Assembly (NCBI GenBank): GCA_038121105.1
Contig: JAYONB010000001.1
Coordinates: 248,001 to 312,000, forward strand
From: CALJDF01 sp038121105
GTDB taxonomy: Bacteria; Pseudomonadota; Alphaproteobacteria; SHVP01
DNA length: 64,000 bases
Direction: 5' to 3'
Every line of letters starts with the position of its first letter. Positions within the stretch are counted from its first letter, which is position 1. Below are positions 16,437 through 25,086 of the stretch, one piece after another. Below the pieces are notes generated by a model. It had not been told where the DNA came from. It worked only from the letters and a program-made list of their open reading frames with translations, and searched no databases. The translations under genes and the position numbers were made by a program.

Positions 16437-16452
16437 CGCAACGTGCGTGCCA
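16437..16452 (-). promoter_or_regulatory. Sigma-54 (-24/-12) promoter for flagellin 3
   Basis: On the - strand TGGCACGCACGTTGCG is the best match in the window: TGGCACG at -24 and TTGCG at -12 with exact spacing. The leader to the flagellin 3 ATG is about 60 nt. It lies in the 349-bp gap 16366-16714 between flagellin 3 and the divergent GT41 gene. On the + side I see no sigma-54 match, only an A/T-rich stretch near 16680-16700 that could hold a sigma-70-type -10. Confidence 0.78.
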
Positions 16453-16714
16453 CAACCGAGATAACGCGAGCCGAACTCCTGCAAGTAATTGTTTTTAAGA
16501 TAGAAATTGACCTCGAGCCGGAGTGCAGCCCGCTGCTGTTCGACGCAAAATGGCGCGCGCCACTAGCGAATAATTGCCAGTTCGCGAATCTTTTGCCGCT
16601 TGGTGCAGCAAGAATTGCCATAGGAAACGGAAAGTGTTGAACGCGTGTCATCACGCGACGTTGCAACAGCCTTCCCTAAGGTTTTATTAACCCTAACAAG
16701 CCTAGAGATAGCCG

Positions 16715-19675
16715 ATGAACCAACCCACCCACGAGCTCTTCACGACCGGCCTCGCGCATCACCGTGCCGGTCGCTTGGACGAAGCCGACCGATGCTATGT
16801 CCAGGCCATCGAAGAGGATCCCGCCAACTGCGACGCCATGCTGAATCTCGCGGGAATCCGGATCTCGGCCAATCGGCTGGATGACGCCGAAGACCTACTC
16901 AACACCGCGCGGAATATTCGGCCGAATGACCCGAGCATTTTGACCGCCCTCGCCAACGTCCATCAGTCACGCGGCAATAACGACCAAGCCGAGACTTTCT
17001 ATCGTGACGCAATCGCCCGCCGACCCGACCTTGCCCTTGCCCACGCCAACCTAGGGCGACTGCTCTATCAAACCGGTTGCGTGGAGCAGGCCATTGAGAG
17101 CTACCTTGCGGCCCTAAAGATCGACCCCACGCTCGCGACCGCCCACGCCAATCTCGGCGCGGCGTTGGTCGCGACAGGTCGGTTGGATGATGCCGAAAAG
17201 TCCCTAGGGCTCGCGATGAAACTGGCGCCCCAAGATGCCGACATTCATCTGAACATGGGACACGTTCGTTTTGCTCGGCAGGACTACGAGGGTGCGCTGG
17301 AAAGCTTCACCAAGGCCTCGTCGATACGTTTGGGCTGGGCGAAAGCTCACCTGAACATGGGTGCGGCACTGCACCGACAGGGCAAATACATTGAGGCAGA
17401 GACTGAATTCAAGCGCGCCGTCATGCTCGACTCCGGCGACGCGGAGGCGCTCCGCGGGCTTGGCACCACGTTGATTTCATTAGATAAATTCGACGACGCC
17501 GAAGCCGCCCTGCTGCGCTCGGATGGGTTGGAACCCGGCAACCCACAGACCCAGTTTCTACTAGGCCAGGTATTCGCGACCTCGAAGAACTTCGCCCGGG
17601 CGGCGGAGTATTTTTCCGGTGTCGTGGAGCGCATACCTGGCCTTCTCGAAGCGCGCCTGAACCTCGGGCATGCGCTGCAAGTGCTGCACCGGCATACCGA
17701 AGCTTTGGATCACTTCGAAGCAGCCATCGAGATCGACCCGTCGTCGTCGCAGGCCTTCAACAATCTCGGTAATTCGCTTGGGGCCTTGAATCGAAACGAC
17801 GAAGCTACCGCGGCCTATCGTCGCGCCATCGAGCTGGAGCCGACGCTTGCCGTGGCCCATATCAACCTCGGGAATACATTGCGCCTTATGGGGCGTCACG
17901 GCGAAGCGTTGGAAGAATTCAACAAGGGACTGGAGATCGATCCCAGCGACCCGCGCGCGCTCAATGGGATCGGCCTTGCCCAACAGGCGTTCAACCGTCA
18001 GGCCGACGCCATCGAGACGTTCAAGCGCGCCATCGAAGTCGACGACAGCTATCCCGAAGCGATGAACAACCTCGCAATCGCCTATCAGCAGCTCGGGCGC
18101 TACCACGACGCCGTCAGCACCTATTACGCGCTCATCAAGAAACACCCGGAACTATCCCAGGCTTACTTCAATCTCGGCAGCCTACTGCAGCTCCTCAGCC
18201 GTCATGACGAGGCCGTTACGGCGTTTCGCGAGGCGCTCAATCGCAACGTCGACAATAACGTCGTCTACCCTTATCTCGCCCACGGCCTCATGCAGCAATG
18301 CAGCTGGGACAACCTCGAAGCCATCATCTCGCGCGTCCTCGACAACACCGAGAAGGAAATCGAACGCGGCCAGGGGGTTTCGATTTCACCCTTCGGGCTT
18401 CAAAGCATGCCGGCAGACCTCGATTTGCGCATGCGGACCGCACAACACGTGGCGCGCCGCGCCGAACGCGAAGTCGAGGACAGCCGCGCCCGGCTGGGAC
18501 CGCTGACCTACAAGAAACCGACCGACGGCAAGCTCAAGATCGGCTTTATCTCGCCGGATTTTCGATTCCACAGTGTCGCGGTTGCGTTTCGCGGCGTTCT
18601 CGAAAACCGCAATCGCGACCGCTATCACTACGCCGCCTATGCCATCACGACGTACGGTCAAGACGACCTAACGCGCCATTTCGCAGAGTCCTTCGACAGT
18701 TGGACGGATATCACGCAGATGTCCTACGTCGACGCAGCCAAAAAGATCGCCGACGACGGCGTGAACGTATTGATCGACCTTGCTGGGCACACCCGAGGCG
18801 GACGGCTGGAAGTGCTCGCCCTTCGGCCTGCGCCGGTTCAAGCGCATTGGCTTGGATTTTCATCGACGACGGGCGCGTCCTTCATCGACTACCTGGTGAC
18901 CGACCGGATTCAGCTCCCGCCCGAGGATCAGCAATATTGCACCGAACAGTTGGTCTACCTGCCCGATACGTTCATGGCGACCTCGCGGCCGCCAGTTGCT
19001 GTCGAGAGCTACAGCCGCGCCGACTTCGGTCTACCGGAAGACGGGTTCGTCTTCGCCAACTTCAATTCGCACTACAAATTCTACCCGACCCTTTTTGCCA
19101 CGTGGATGCGACTGTTGCGCCAAATCCCGGGTAGTGTGCTTTGGTTCATGTCGGGCACGCCGACCAGCCGGGCCAACCTCAAGAGAGGGGCCGAGGCCCG
19201 CGGCATCGACCCGTCTCGACTGATTTTCTCCGACACCATTCCGCATCCTTTGCACCTCGCACGCCTCCCTCTCGCCGACTTGGCCTTGGACAATCTGCAC
19301 CATGGTGGTGGCGTTACCACGACCGACGCGCTTTGGGCGGGCGTACCCGTTCTCACGCTGTACGGATCCACGCCACCCGCGCGCAACGGCGCGACGTTGG
19401 TCAGCGCCATCGGCGCCCCGGAGCTCATCGCCTATTCGCTCGACGAGTACGAAAAGAAGGCCGTCGCTTACGCGACGCAACCCGAGATGTTGGCAGAAAC
19501 AAGGGCCAAGTTGCGGCGCAACCGAGACACCGCGCCCCTCTTCCATATCGATCGCCTCACGCGGCACTTCGAAAGTGCCTGCGACCTGATGTGGCAAAAC
19601 TACCTTGAGGGCAATGCACCGCACATGATCGAAGTCCCGGCGCTTCCCACGTCAGACAGCACCAGCGGAACCTAG
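16715..19675 (+). CDS. TPR protein with GT41 O-GlcNAc-transferase-like catalytic domain
   Basis: The first ~480 residues are about 13 tandem TPRs (repeats of the type AYNNLGNSLGALNRNDEATA). From about residue 598 there is a GT41 (OGT/SPINDLY) domain: IGFISPDFRFHSVA with the catalytic-region His, LIDLAGHTRGGRLEVLALRP, APVQAHWLGFSSTTG, FNSHYKFYP with the UDP-binding Lys, and HHGGGVTTTDALWAGVP. GT41 enzymes add a sugar to Ser/Thr of proteins bound by the TPR. Length 986 is near that of animal OGT. It is divergent from flagellin 3, which suggests flagellin or another envelope protein as target. Its stop overlaps that of the convergent nitrilase gene. Confidence 0.9.
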   Translation: MNQPTHELFTTGLAHHRAGRLDEADRCYVQAIEEDPANCDAMLNLAGIRISANRLDDAEDLLNTARNIRPNDPSILTALANVHQSRGNNDQAETFYRDAIARRPDLALAHANLGRLLYQTGCVEQAIESYLAALKIDPTLATAHANLGAALVATGRLDDAEKSLGLAMKLAPQDADIHLNMGHVRFARQDYEGALESFTKASSIRLGWAKAHLNMGAALHRQGKYIEAETEFKRAVMLDSGDAEALRGLGTTLISLDKFDDAEAALLRSDGLEPGNPQTQFLLGQVFATSKNFARAAEYFSGVVERIPGLLEARLNLGHALQVLHRHTEALDHFEAAIEIDPSSSQAFNNLGNSLGALNRNDEATAAYRRAIELEPTLAVAHINLGNTLRLMGRHGEALEEFNKGLEIDPSDPRALNGIGLAQQAFNRQADAIETFKRAIEVDDSYPEAMNNLAIAYQQLGRYHDAVSTYYALIKKHPELSQAYFNLGSLLQLLSRHDEAVTAFREALNRNVDNNVVYPYLAHGLMQQCSWDNLEAIISRVLDNTEKEIERGQGVSISPFGLQSMPADLDLRMRTAQHVARRAEREVEDSRARLGPLTYKKPTDGKLKIGFISPDFRFHSVAVAFRGVLENRNRDRYHYAAYAITTYGQDDLTRHFAESFDSWTDITQMSYVDAAKKIADDGVNVLIDLAGHTRGGRLEVLALRPAPVQAHWLGFSSTTGASFIDYLVTDRIQLPPEDQQYCTEQLVYLPDTFMATSRPPVAVESYSRADFGLPEDGFVFANFNSHYKFYPTLFATWMRLLRQIPGSVLWFMSGTPTSRANLKRGAEARGIDPSRLIFSDTIPHPLHLARLPLADLALDNLHHGGGVTTTDALWAGVPVLTLYGSTPPARNGATLVSAIGAPELIAYSLDEYEKKAVAYATQPEMLAETRAKLRRNRDTAPLFHIDRLTRHFESACDLMWQNYLEGNAPHMIEVPALPTSDSTSGT

Positions 19676-21393
19676 TTTGCCGGCTGTTGTTCGGCGATCG
19701 CACCGGAAAGATGCCAGGGGCGACCATCAACCAAGTCGGTCGCGATAAAGCACAAACGGTTCGATGAGGCCGCAGGGTAGATCGGCGCCGTCATGAGCGA
19801 TGCTTGATGATCGGCATGGGCGGCAATCGGCCAACTCAGCGTGCGACCGCGCCGTTGCCCGTCGGCTCGAGGCGTGCCTTGCGTGAAGTCTTTCTCCAAC
19901 GTCACGATCAACCCGGTACCGACCGCGGACGGTCGCGTGGCGACCCCCAGGCTCAAGCGATTCTCCGCCGCACGCTCGAGAAGGCCCGTCCTGACCTCCC
20001 ATTCTTCCAGAATACGCGTGGGAACGCCGACAACGGCCGCGTCTTTCAATGCCAACAAACGAAATGTCTCGGGGATCGACGCATCGCCGCCGACAACGAG
20101 CCCAAACCGCCCCATCGGGAGGTCGACCGTCGATAAATCGTCTGCATAGCCAGTTACCCACGGGTGACGGCCGCACCGGTGCAACGTGTCTTGGTGTAGG
20201 ACCACACCGTCCTTTGTTAGCAAGACACCGCGATGCGCCACCTTCTGCCCAATCGCGTGGACGACCGATGTCGCCACACATATCCCGTGATCCGACCCGG
20301 CGATAGCCTTGGTGAGTTCGGCGATTCCCGCCTCGCACAACGCCCCCGCAGCCTCAACATCCGAGACAGGTTCGTCACCCAAAAACGCTAACTCCGGCAA
20401 GACCAGGAAATCGACGCCACGGTCGCGCGCATCGGCAACCGTAGCGACCGCTTGAGCGACCCGGTCACCCTCGGCAAACCCTGGCGAGACGGCTGCGAGA
20501 ATCTGCTCTGCCGCAGGCGCCAAATTGTGCGGTTTCGGCGCCTCCACGATAGGTCCATAAAGCTCGGGGCGTCGATCGGCGAACATGTCGGACCCATCGG
20601 GCCGGGCTTTGTCGAGCGACTCTCCCAGATCAATATCGGCCCAGATCACGGCCTCGTCCTCGACCGGCGCTCGGGCCAACACCGTCCCGTCCGGCGCGAC
20701 GATTTGGCTCGCGCCACCTCCCATCATCGAGCGTGCGTCGCGCGCGTCATGCTCGCCTGCAAGGGTCTTCACCAGACCTTCCGGCACCAGTCGACCGACC
20801 TTGTTGGCAGCTGCGACGAAGACTTTGTTCTCGGCGGCCCGTACAGGAAGGTGAAGTTCGTCTTCGTCAGGGGCGAAGGAACACAAGCTGTTCGAAAGAA
20901 GTTGGGCACCGCGCAACGAGAGGCTCCGCGTTACCTCCATCGATACCCCATCCATACAAGAGTACATACCGATTTTGCCGAACGGCGTCGTCATGACGTC
21001 CGACGGCGCGTCGGGTTTTTCCAGAAAAAAGTTCTCGCCCGAAATCAGGAATTGCTTGCTTGATTCGCCCAGCTTCGACCCATCCGGGCCGAACATCGTG
21101 TTGGTGTTCCGCACCGCGTTGTTTCGGTGGCGAATCGTCACGTTCACTTGGATCATGCACTCCAGTTCTTGAGCCTTGGCGGCAATGGCCGTCAAGAACG
21201 GACCATCCGCAGCTTCTGCGATCGAATAGCAATGTTCCGGGTCGCGGTAGAGCGGAGGATGATTGCAATATTCCGGAAGGACGATCAGGTCGGGATCACA
21301 CTCAGCCTGCGCCTTATCGATCATCCGTAGACAGGTCTGAAGATTGGCTTCGACATCGTCCGAGACTTCGAACTGGACAACCGCTACACGCAT
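19672..21393 (-). CDS. Tandem two-domain carbon-nitrogen hydrolase (nitrilase superfamily), second domain degenerate
   Basis: The 573-residue protein has two nitrilase-fold domains. Domain 1 (about 1-290) has the full triad: Glu in VLPEYCNHPP, Lys in ESSKQFLIS and Cys in GMYSCMDG. Domain 2 (about 320-560) keeps Glu in LVLPELAFLGDEP, but LVVGGDASIPETF stands where the catalytic Cys should be, and a Lys is not obvious. I chose the ATG at 21393, which has GGAGGGAG upstream; the open frame continues 213 bp further into poorly coding sequence. It is the last gene of the leftward carbohydrate operon. It probably hydrolyses an amide or transfers an amide nitrogen on a sugar precursor; the substrate is unknown. 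Confidence 0.82.
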   Translation of the reverse strand: MRVAVVQFEVSDDVEANLQTCLRMIDKAQAECDPDLIVLPEYCNHPPLYRDPEHCYSIAEAADGPFLTAIAAKAQELECMIQVNVTIRHRNNAVRNTNTMFGPDGSKLGESSKQFLISGENFFLEKPDAPSDVMTTPFGKIGMYSCMDGVSMEVTRSLSLRGAQLLSNSLCSFAPDEDELHLPVRAAENKVFVAAANKVGRLVPEGLVKTLAGEHDARDARSMMGGGASQIVAPDGTVLARAPVEDEAVIWADIDLGESLDKARPDGSDMFADRRPELYGPIVEAPKPHNLAPAAEQILAAVSPGFAEGDRVAQAVATVADARDRGVDFLVLPELAFLGDEPVSDVEAAGALCEAGIAELTKAIAGSDHGICVATSVVHAIGQKVAHRGVLLTKDGVVLHQDTLHRCGRHPWVTGYADDLSTVDLPMGRFGLVVGGDASIPETFRLLALKDAAVVGVPTRILEEWEVRTGLLERAAENRLSLGVATRPSAVGTGLIVTLEKDFTQGTPRADGQRRGRTLSWPIAAHADHQASLMTAPIYPAASSNRLCFIATDLVDGRPWHLSGAIAEQQPAN

Positions 21394-21469
21394 CGCATTC
21401 TCCCTCCAGGAATGCCGCGAATGTAGGCCGTTCCGCCCGCGCGAACTAGACGCCGGCGCCCGGGCGCGA

Positions 21470-22333
21470 CTAGCCGGCGACCACGCTCCGGAAAACCTCT
21501 TTCGCCTTGGGCGGTTGGAGGTCGAACTCGGAAACCTCCATCTGCATATCGAGGCTGGAGAACCGGGGCAGCGAATCGAAGCCGATCGACCCCGGCACCG
21601 CTTCAACAGGCTGGATCAGCGCCGGATCGGCTTTTTCGTGTTCTGCAACAACCTGCGCGAGCGATAGATAGCTCGAGTCTTCTTGCGAGGAAGCGTGAAA
21701 GATGCCCGACAGTCGGTCGGACAGCACAACCTCCATGGTTTCCAACGCGAACCTGAGCGAGATGGGGGCAATCGGCAGATTGCTGAACGGTCCGATTCGG
21801 TGGCCCGCGGCGAGATCGCGGCGCCAGGCCTGCACCACCGGTGCATCGCCTGTCATCACTTTAGTGAGCCGCAAGATCGCGCCGTTCTCACGGTCGATTA
21901 AATGCCGCATGCCGGCCTCCCCCAACGCCTTTTGTCGGCCATATTCGGAGACCGGACAGGGATGGCTGTCACGCGTTCGATGGGAGATGGCGCCGTCGAA
22001 AACCTGATTGCTGGACAGAAAAAGAACGAACACGCCCTGCGACGACAATGTGGCCGCCAGCCCGACGGTCCCACGCACATTAACCTGCTTGGAGCCAGTG
22101 GGATCCTGCGCACAGTTGACGATCGAGGTAACGCCGGTACAGATTAGCGCGGCATCGACCTCGGGCAGCACTTCCCAGCTCGCCGGCACGGTGAGATCCA
22201 AATAGTGGTGGTTCCCCCCACGGCGTCGGCTGGTACCGATGACCGTTACGCCGAGTGCCGCGAAATGCGCGCAAGCCGCCTGGCCGAGTGCGCCATCGGC
22301 GCCAACCACAAGAAGTTTCTTCGGCCAAATCAC
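21470..22333 (-). CDS. RmlD-like NAD(P)-dependent sugar reductase/epimerase (SDR)
   Basis: A 287-residue extended SDR: the Rossmann motif is near-classical (LLVVGADGALGQAACAHF), the active-site region is FLSSNQVFDG and the YxxxK is EYGRQKALGE. It resembles dTDP-4-dehydrorhamnose reductase-type proteins that act on nucleotide-linked sugars. I chose the GTG at 22333 because it forms a GTGA overlap with the stop of the methyltransferase before it; an earlier GTG at 22351 is possible. It is fifth of six in the leftward carbohydrate operon, 76 bp before the nitrilase. Confidence 0.8.
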   Translation of the reverse strand: MIWPKKLLVVGADGALGQAACAHFAALGVTVIGTSRRRGGNHHYLDLTVPASWEVLPEVDAALICTGVTSIVNCAQDPTGSKQVNVRGTVGLAATLSSQGVFVLFLSSNQVFDGAISHRTRDSHPCPVSEYGRQKALGEAGMRHLIDRENGAILRLTKVMTGDAPVVQAWRRDLAAGHRIGPFSNLPIAPISLRFALETMEVVLSDRLSGIFHASSQEDSSYLSLAQVVAEHEKADPALIQPVEAVPGSIGFDSLPRFSSLDMQMEVSEFDLQPPKAKEVFRSVVAG

Positions 22334-23019
22334 CGTTTCGGCCCGCAACACAGCGCAAAGTAATAGTGCGCCATTTGATAGAAACCCGTGTGGACCACCT
22401 CGTCATTCATCGAAAACACGAAGACGTTGGCGAAGTACGCCATAAGAAGCGCCTTAAGGTCTTCGGCAGTCTTGCAGTTGATATGGCCTTCTTTACTGGC
22501 CGGACTGGCATACGCTTGCGAGGCTAAGCTTGGCGAACCGACGATCAACACGCCGGTATCGGACAACGACTCGGCAAGGTTTCCAACGAAAACGCCTTCG
22601 TCCTTCTGTTCGATATGTTCGATCACATCTAGCGAATAGGCGCCGTCAAAACGACGCGGGGCATCCGCGGGGAAAGGTCCGCTGAGCATATCGTGGACGC
22701 CGGTCTTCAATGGCCAGGCATCTTGGCGGCGCGCCTCGACATCGGCGATGAACACAGGATCGAAGTCGATTGCGGTCACCTGGCCAACCTCTTGCTGGAC
22801 GATTCGGGTCCCAAAGGCATCCGCACAGCCAACTTCCAATACGTCCTGCGCACCGCTGAGCATCTTGGAGACGAACTTGTACCGCGCGAGGAGGATCGCC
22901 AGTCGGCGCGGATCGTCATGCCACACTTGATTGGTCATCAGCCCGAGACGGGACACGCCGTCGGCCTCGGCAATATCGAGGGCAGCTTGGTACTGGGGTT
23001 CGCGGGTCTTATCGGTCAT
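22330..23019 (-). CDS. SAM-dependent class I methyltransferase A (carbohydrate operon)
   Basis: The 229-residue protein shows the class I methyltransferase motifs VLEVGCADAFGTRIV (motif I), VTAIDFDPVFI (post I) and YSLDVIEHIE (a UbiE/Coq5-like motif II). The C-terminus contains a conserved His/Tyr-rich part (VVHTGFYQMAHYYFALCCG). It probably methylates a sugar or its acyl group. It is 11 bp downstream of methyltransferase B and overlaps the RmlD-like gene by four bases. Confidence 0.82.
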   Translation of the reverse strand: MTDKTREPQYQAALDIAEADGVSRLGLMTNQVWHDDPRRLAILLARYKFVSKMLSGAQDVLEVGCADAFGTRIVQQEVGQVTAIDFDPVFIADVEARRQDAWPLKTGVHDMLSGPFPADAPRRFDGAYSLDVIEHIEQKDEGVFVGNLAESLSDTGVLIVGSPSLASQAYASPASKEGHINCKTAEDLKALLMAYFANVFVFSMNDEVVHTGFYQMAHYYFALCCGPKR

Positions 23020-23030
23020 GCGCTATCGAT

Positions 23031-23696
23031 TCATGTGAAATAGATGCACCCGTAATCGCCGGTGTAGCCGGCCTGGGCAAAAGACCATTCCCATTCGGCT
23101 GGAGTCATAAAGGCCCGGCAGGTCAACTGCCAGTAGAGCAAGTTCGCCTTCTCCCGCTCGTTTCGATAGGACTCTATCGTCACATGAGCGCCCCCGGCGC
23201 GGACACGTTCGATCTCGCGCAACGCCACGCTCAACTCATAATTATATAGATTATGCAGTGTATTAATAGAATATACTAAGTCAAAACTTGAGGCTTCATA
23301 GGGTAACGGATCGGCGATCGTCCCAACCTTGAGGCAGAGTCGAACTTCTTCTTTTGCGTGTATAATCGCGTACTCGGAAATGTCGATCCCCGCAACCGTC
23401 ACGCCCGGCAATACCTGCGTGAATTCGTACAGCAAAAACCCTTTTCCGCAGCCAACATCGAGAATACGAGCACCCGGCTTTAGGCCGTAGTGGGCTACCA
23501 TCGCCTCGGCCACCGGGCGCCAGCGCCCGTCATAGCGATAGCCGCCAAAGCCGTACCGGCGATCACCGTCCCAGTAGTCTTTGTCAAAACGCCCCGCCAC
23601 CTCGGCACATTCGGCCTTATCGTGCTCCACGACGCGCTGAACATAGTCGCGCTTGGTGGCGGTATGCAGCCGGCCGACGAAATCGATGTAGGCCAT
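23031..23696 (-). CDS. SAM-dependent class I methyltransferase B (carbohydrate operon)
   Basis: A 221-residue methyltransferase with GARILDVGCGKGFLLYEF (motif I), VAGIDISEYAI and FDLVYSINTLHNLYNY. The N-terminus contains many aromatic and charged residues (FDKDYWDGDRRYGFGGYRYD). The codon context GTGATG at the preceding stop gives two possible starts (GTG 23699 or ATG 23696), both coupled to the upstream gene. Local base use around 23240-23290 is more A/T-rich than its neighbours (tataattatgt-type runs), which may mark foreign origin. Confidence 0.82.
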   Translation of the reverse strand: MAYIDFVGRLHTATKRDYVQRVVEHDKAECAEVAGRFDKDYWDGDRRYGFGGYRYDGRWRPVAEAMVAHYGLKPGARILDVGCGKGFLLYEFTQVLPGVTVAGIDISEYAIIHAKEEVRLCLKVGTIADPLPYEASSFDLVYSINTLHNLYNYELSVALREIERVRAGGAHVTIESYRNEREKANLLYWQLTCRAFMTPAEWEWSFAQAGYTGDYGCIYFT

Positions 23697-24106
23697 CACA
23701 CTGCCTGCGGAAGTTCGGTAGCGGCGAACTGGTCGACAAGAAGAATATCTTCGAAGCGAGCGATTTCTGCCCGCGACCGAATGGCCACGTTCTCGAGCGC
23801 CGCGTGAAGTTCCCGGCCCTGATCGAGGATCTGAGCATAGATGCGCCCTCGCGCGCCACGATCAGGGGGCAACATGAACATTGAAAACAGAATGATCCCG
23901 TCCAGCGAGGGCGGTTCTTCCATGACCGCATTCAGCATCATGAAACACCCTGGCATGGCGTATTCCGTTGCCGACAACTTGAACGCCAAGCCATTGCGGA
24001 CGGCGTAGTCTCGGATCACCAGGTTCTGGACCTGCTGGGGCATTCGATCGTTACGGATCGGCCGCGAGGCGATATAGCCCCGGAAGCCACCGTTCATCGC
24101 CGTCAT
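23696..24106 (-). CDS. LIC12192-family 'sporadic carbohydrate cluster' protein
   Basis: This 136-residue protein carries YIASRPIRNDRMPQQVQNL, VIRDYAVRNG, SATEYAMPGCFMML and LDGIILFSMFMLP. I recognise it as the LIC12192 family named for Leptospira (TIGR04323 by memory), which occurs sporadically in carbohydrate biosynthesis clusters and has no proven activity. It overlaps both neighbours (4 bases with the oxygenase, 1 base with the methyltransferase), so it is tightly coupled and likely part of the same complex or pathway. The recognition is from memory of the family, without a database search. Confidence 0.7.
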   Translation of the reverse strand: MTAMNGGFRGYIASRPIRNDRMPQQVQNLVIRDYAVRNGLAFKLSATEYAMPGCFMMLNAVMEEPPSLDGIILFSMFMLPPDRGARGRIYAQILDQGRELHAALENVAIRSRAEIARFEDILLVDQFAATELPQAV

Positions 24107-24966
24107 TCGAAGCCCCCCGGTAGAGCGTAATCTATCCCTAGGCGCGTCGCGGGTCGTACCGTGATCGGTTCGAAGAACTCACCCAGACGCTTGTCCGCGT
24201 AAGGCGAAAACAGGCTCTTGAAACGGCAGTTCATCGACCAGCGCGTGTCGGGTTCGCGGTTGATTCGATTGCCGTGCATCAGAGATTGCGCAAACAGCAG
24301 GACCTCGCCGAACCGGATATCGATCCATTCGACATCCCCTTCGATCGCCTTAAAGAGATCTTCGGCGCTCTGCGAAGCAAACTCGTGAAGTCTCCCGCTC
24401 ACCGAGCGATCCGGCCCTGGTGGCAGCAGGTACATCGATTTTGTTCGGTGGCAGTCCACAAGCGGCAGCCAAACGACGATCTCGAACGGCGAATCGCCGC
24501 TCCACACGTCGGCGTGAACCGGCAAAAGGGACGAATCGTCATTGGGCAGTTGAATCGACAGGTTCACCCGCCGCTGCATCGCCAATTCGTTGCCGACGAG
24601 CGATTCAAGGCTCTGCCGGGCCAGGTTGAAATAGGCTTCGCGCATCCAAGATTCGGCGTTCACCGTGTTGTATACCTCAAGGCGGAGCGCATTGAGGTCG
24701 GCAACCTCGACCCGTTCATGGATTTTGTTGAGGAAAGCCTCTCCGGGCCCTGGGTCGCCGACACCAAGATGCTGCGCCGCCTGGGCGACGACGGCATTGC
24801 GTATTTTTTCCAGCGCGTCTTTATCGTCGACTGACTGAATGACGTAGCCATCGGCGAGGAACCGCTGGCCCAACGCGACATCTTCAGGGCGAAGGAACCC
24901 CCGCGGAACAGCCGTATCGACCTCGTCCGAATCAGTCGGGATGGCTGAGGCAGCCTTGTCGTTCAT
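24103..24966 (-). CDS. 2OG-Fe(II) oxygenase of the sporadic carbohydrate cluster
   Basis: The 287-residue protein has the facial triad of a 2-oxoglutarate Fe(II) oxygenase: HxD in LLPVHADVWSGD, distal His in LMHGNRINREPDT and the 2OG-binding Arg in RWSMNCRFKSLF. It matches the 'sporadic carbohydrate cluster 2OG-Fe(II) oxygenase' type that accompanies LIC12192 proteins. It is first in the leftward six-gene operon; 120 bp upstream separate it from scpB. It would hydroxylate a sugar carbon, or desaturate or oxidise a sugar precursor; which one cannot be told. Confidence 0.75.
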   Translation of the reverse strand: MNDKAASAIPTDSDEVDTAVPRGFLRPEDVALGQRFLADGYVIQSVDDKDALEKIRNAVVAQAAQHLGVGDPGPGEAFLNKIHERVEVADLNALRLEVYNTVNAESWMREAYFNLARQSLESLVGNELAMQRRVNLSIQLPNDDSSLLPVHADVWSGDSPFEIVVWLPLVDCHRTKSMYLLPPGPDRSVSGRLHEFASQSAEDLFKAIEGDVEWIDIRFGEVLLFAQSLMHGNRINREPDTRWSMNCRFKSLFSPYADKRLGEFFEPITVRPATRLGIDYALPGGFE

Positions 24967-25086
24967 GGTCCTGCGGGCTCGCTACTGAAAATCACGGCCA
25001 ACACTGCCCCAACATGGTTAATGGGCGCTTAACGAAGCCCTCCGCGGCCCCCGGTCCCCTGGCGCACCCATCTTTTCCCGGCGCGG

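Noticed and set aside
21394..21606. 71-residue N-terminal extension of the nitrilase
   Set aside because: Ser/Arg/Pro-rich with no family match, overlaps the upstream reductase gene; a strong ribosome-binding site precedes the ATG at 21393.
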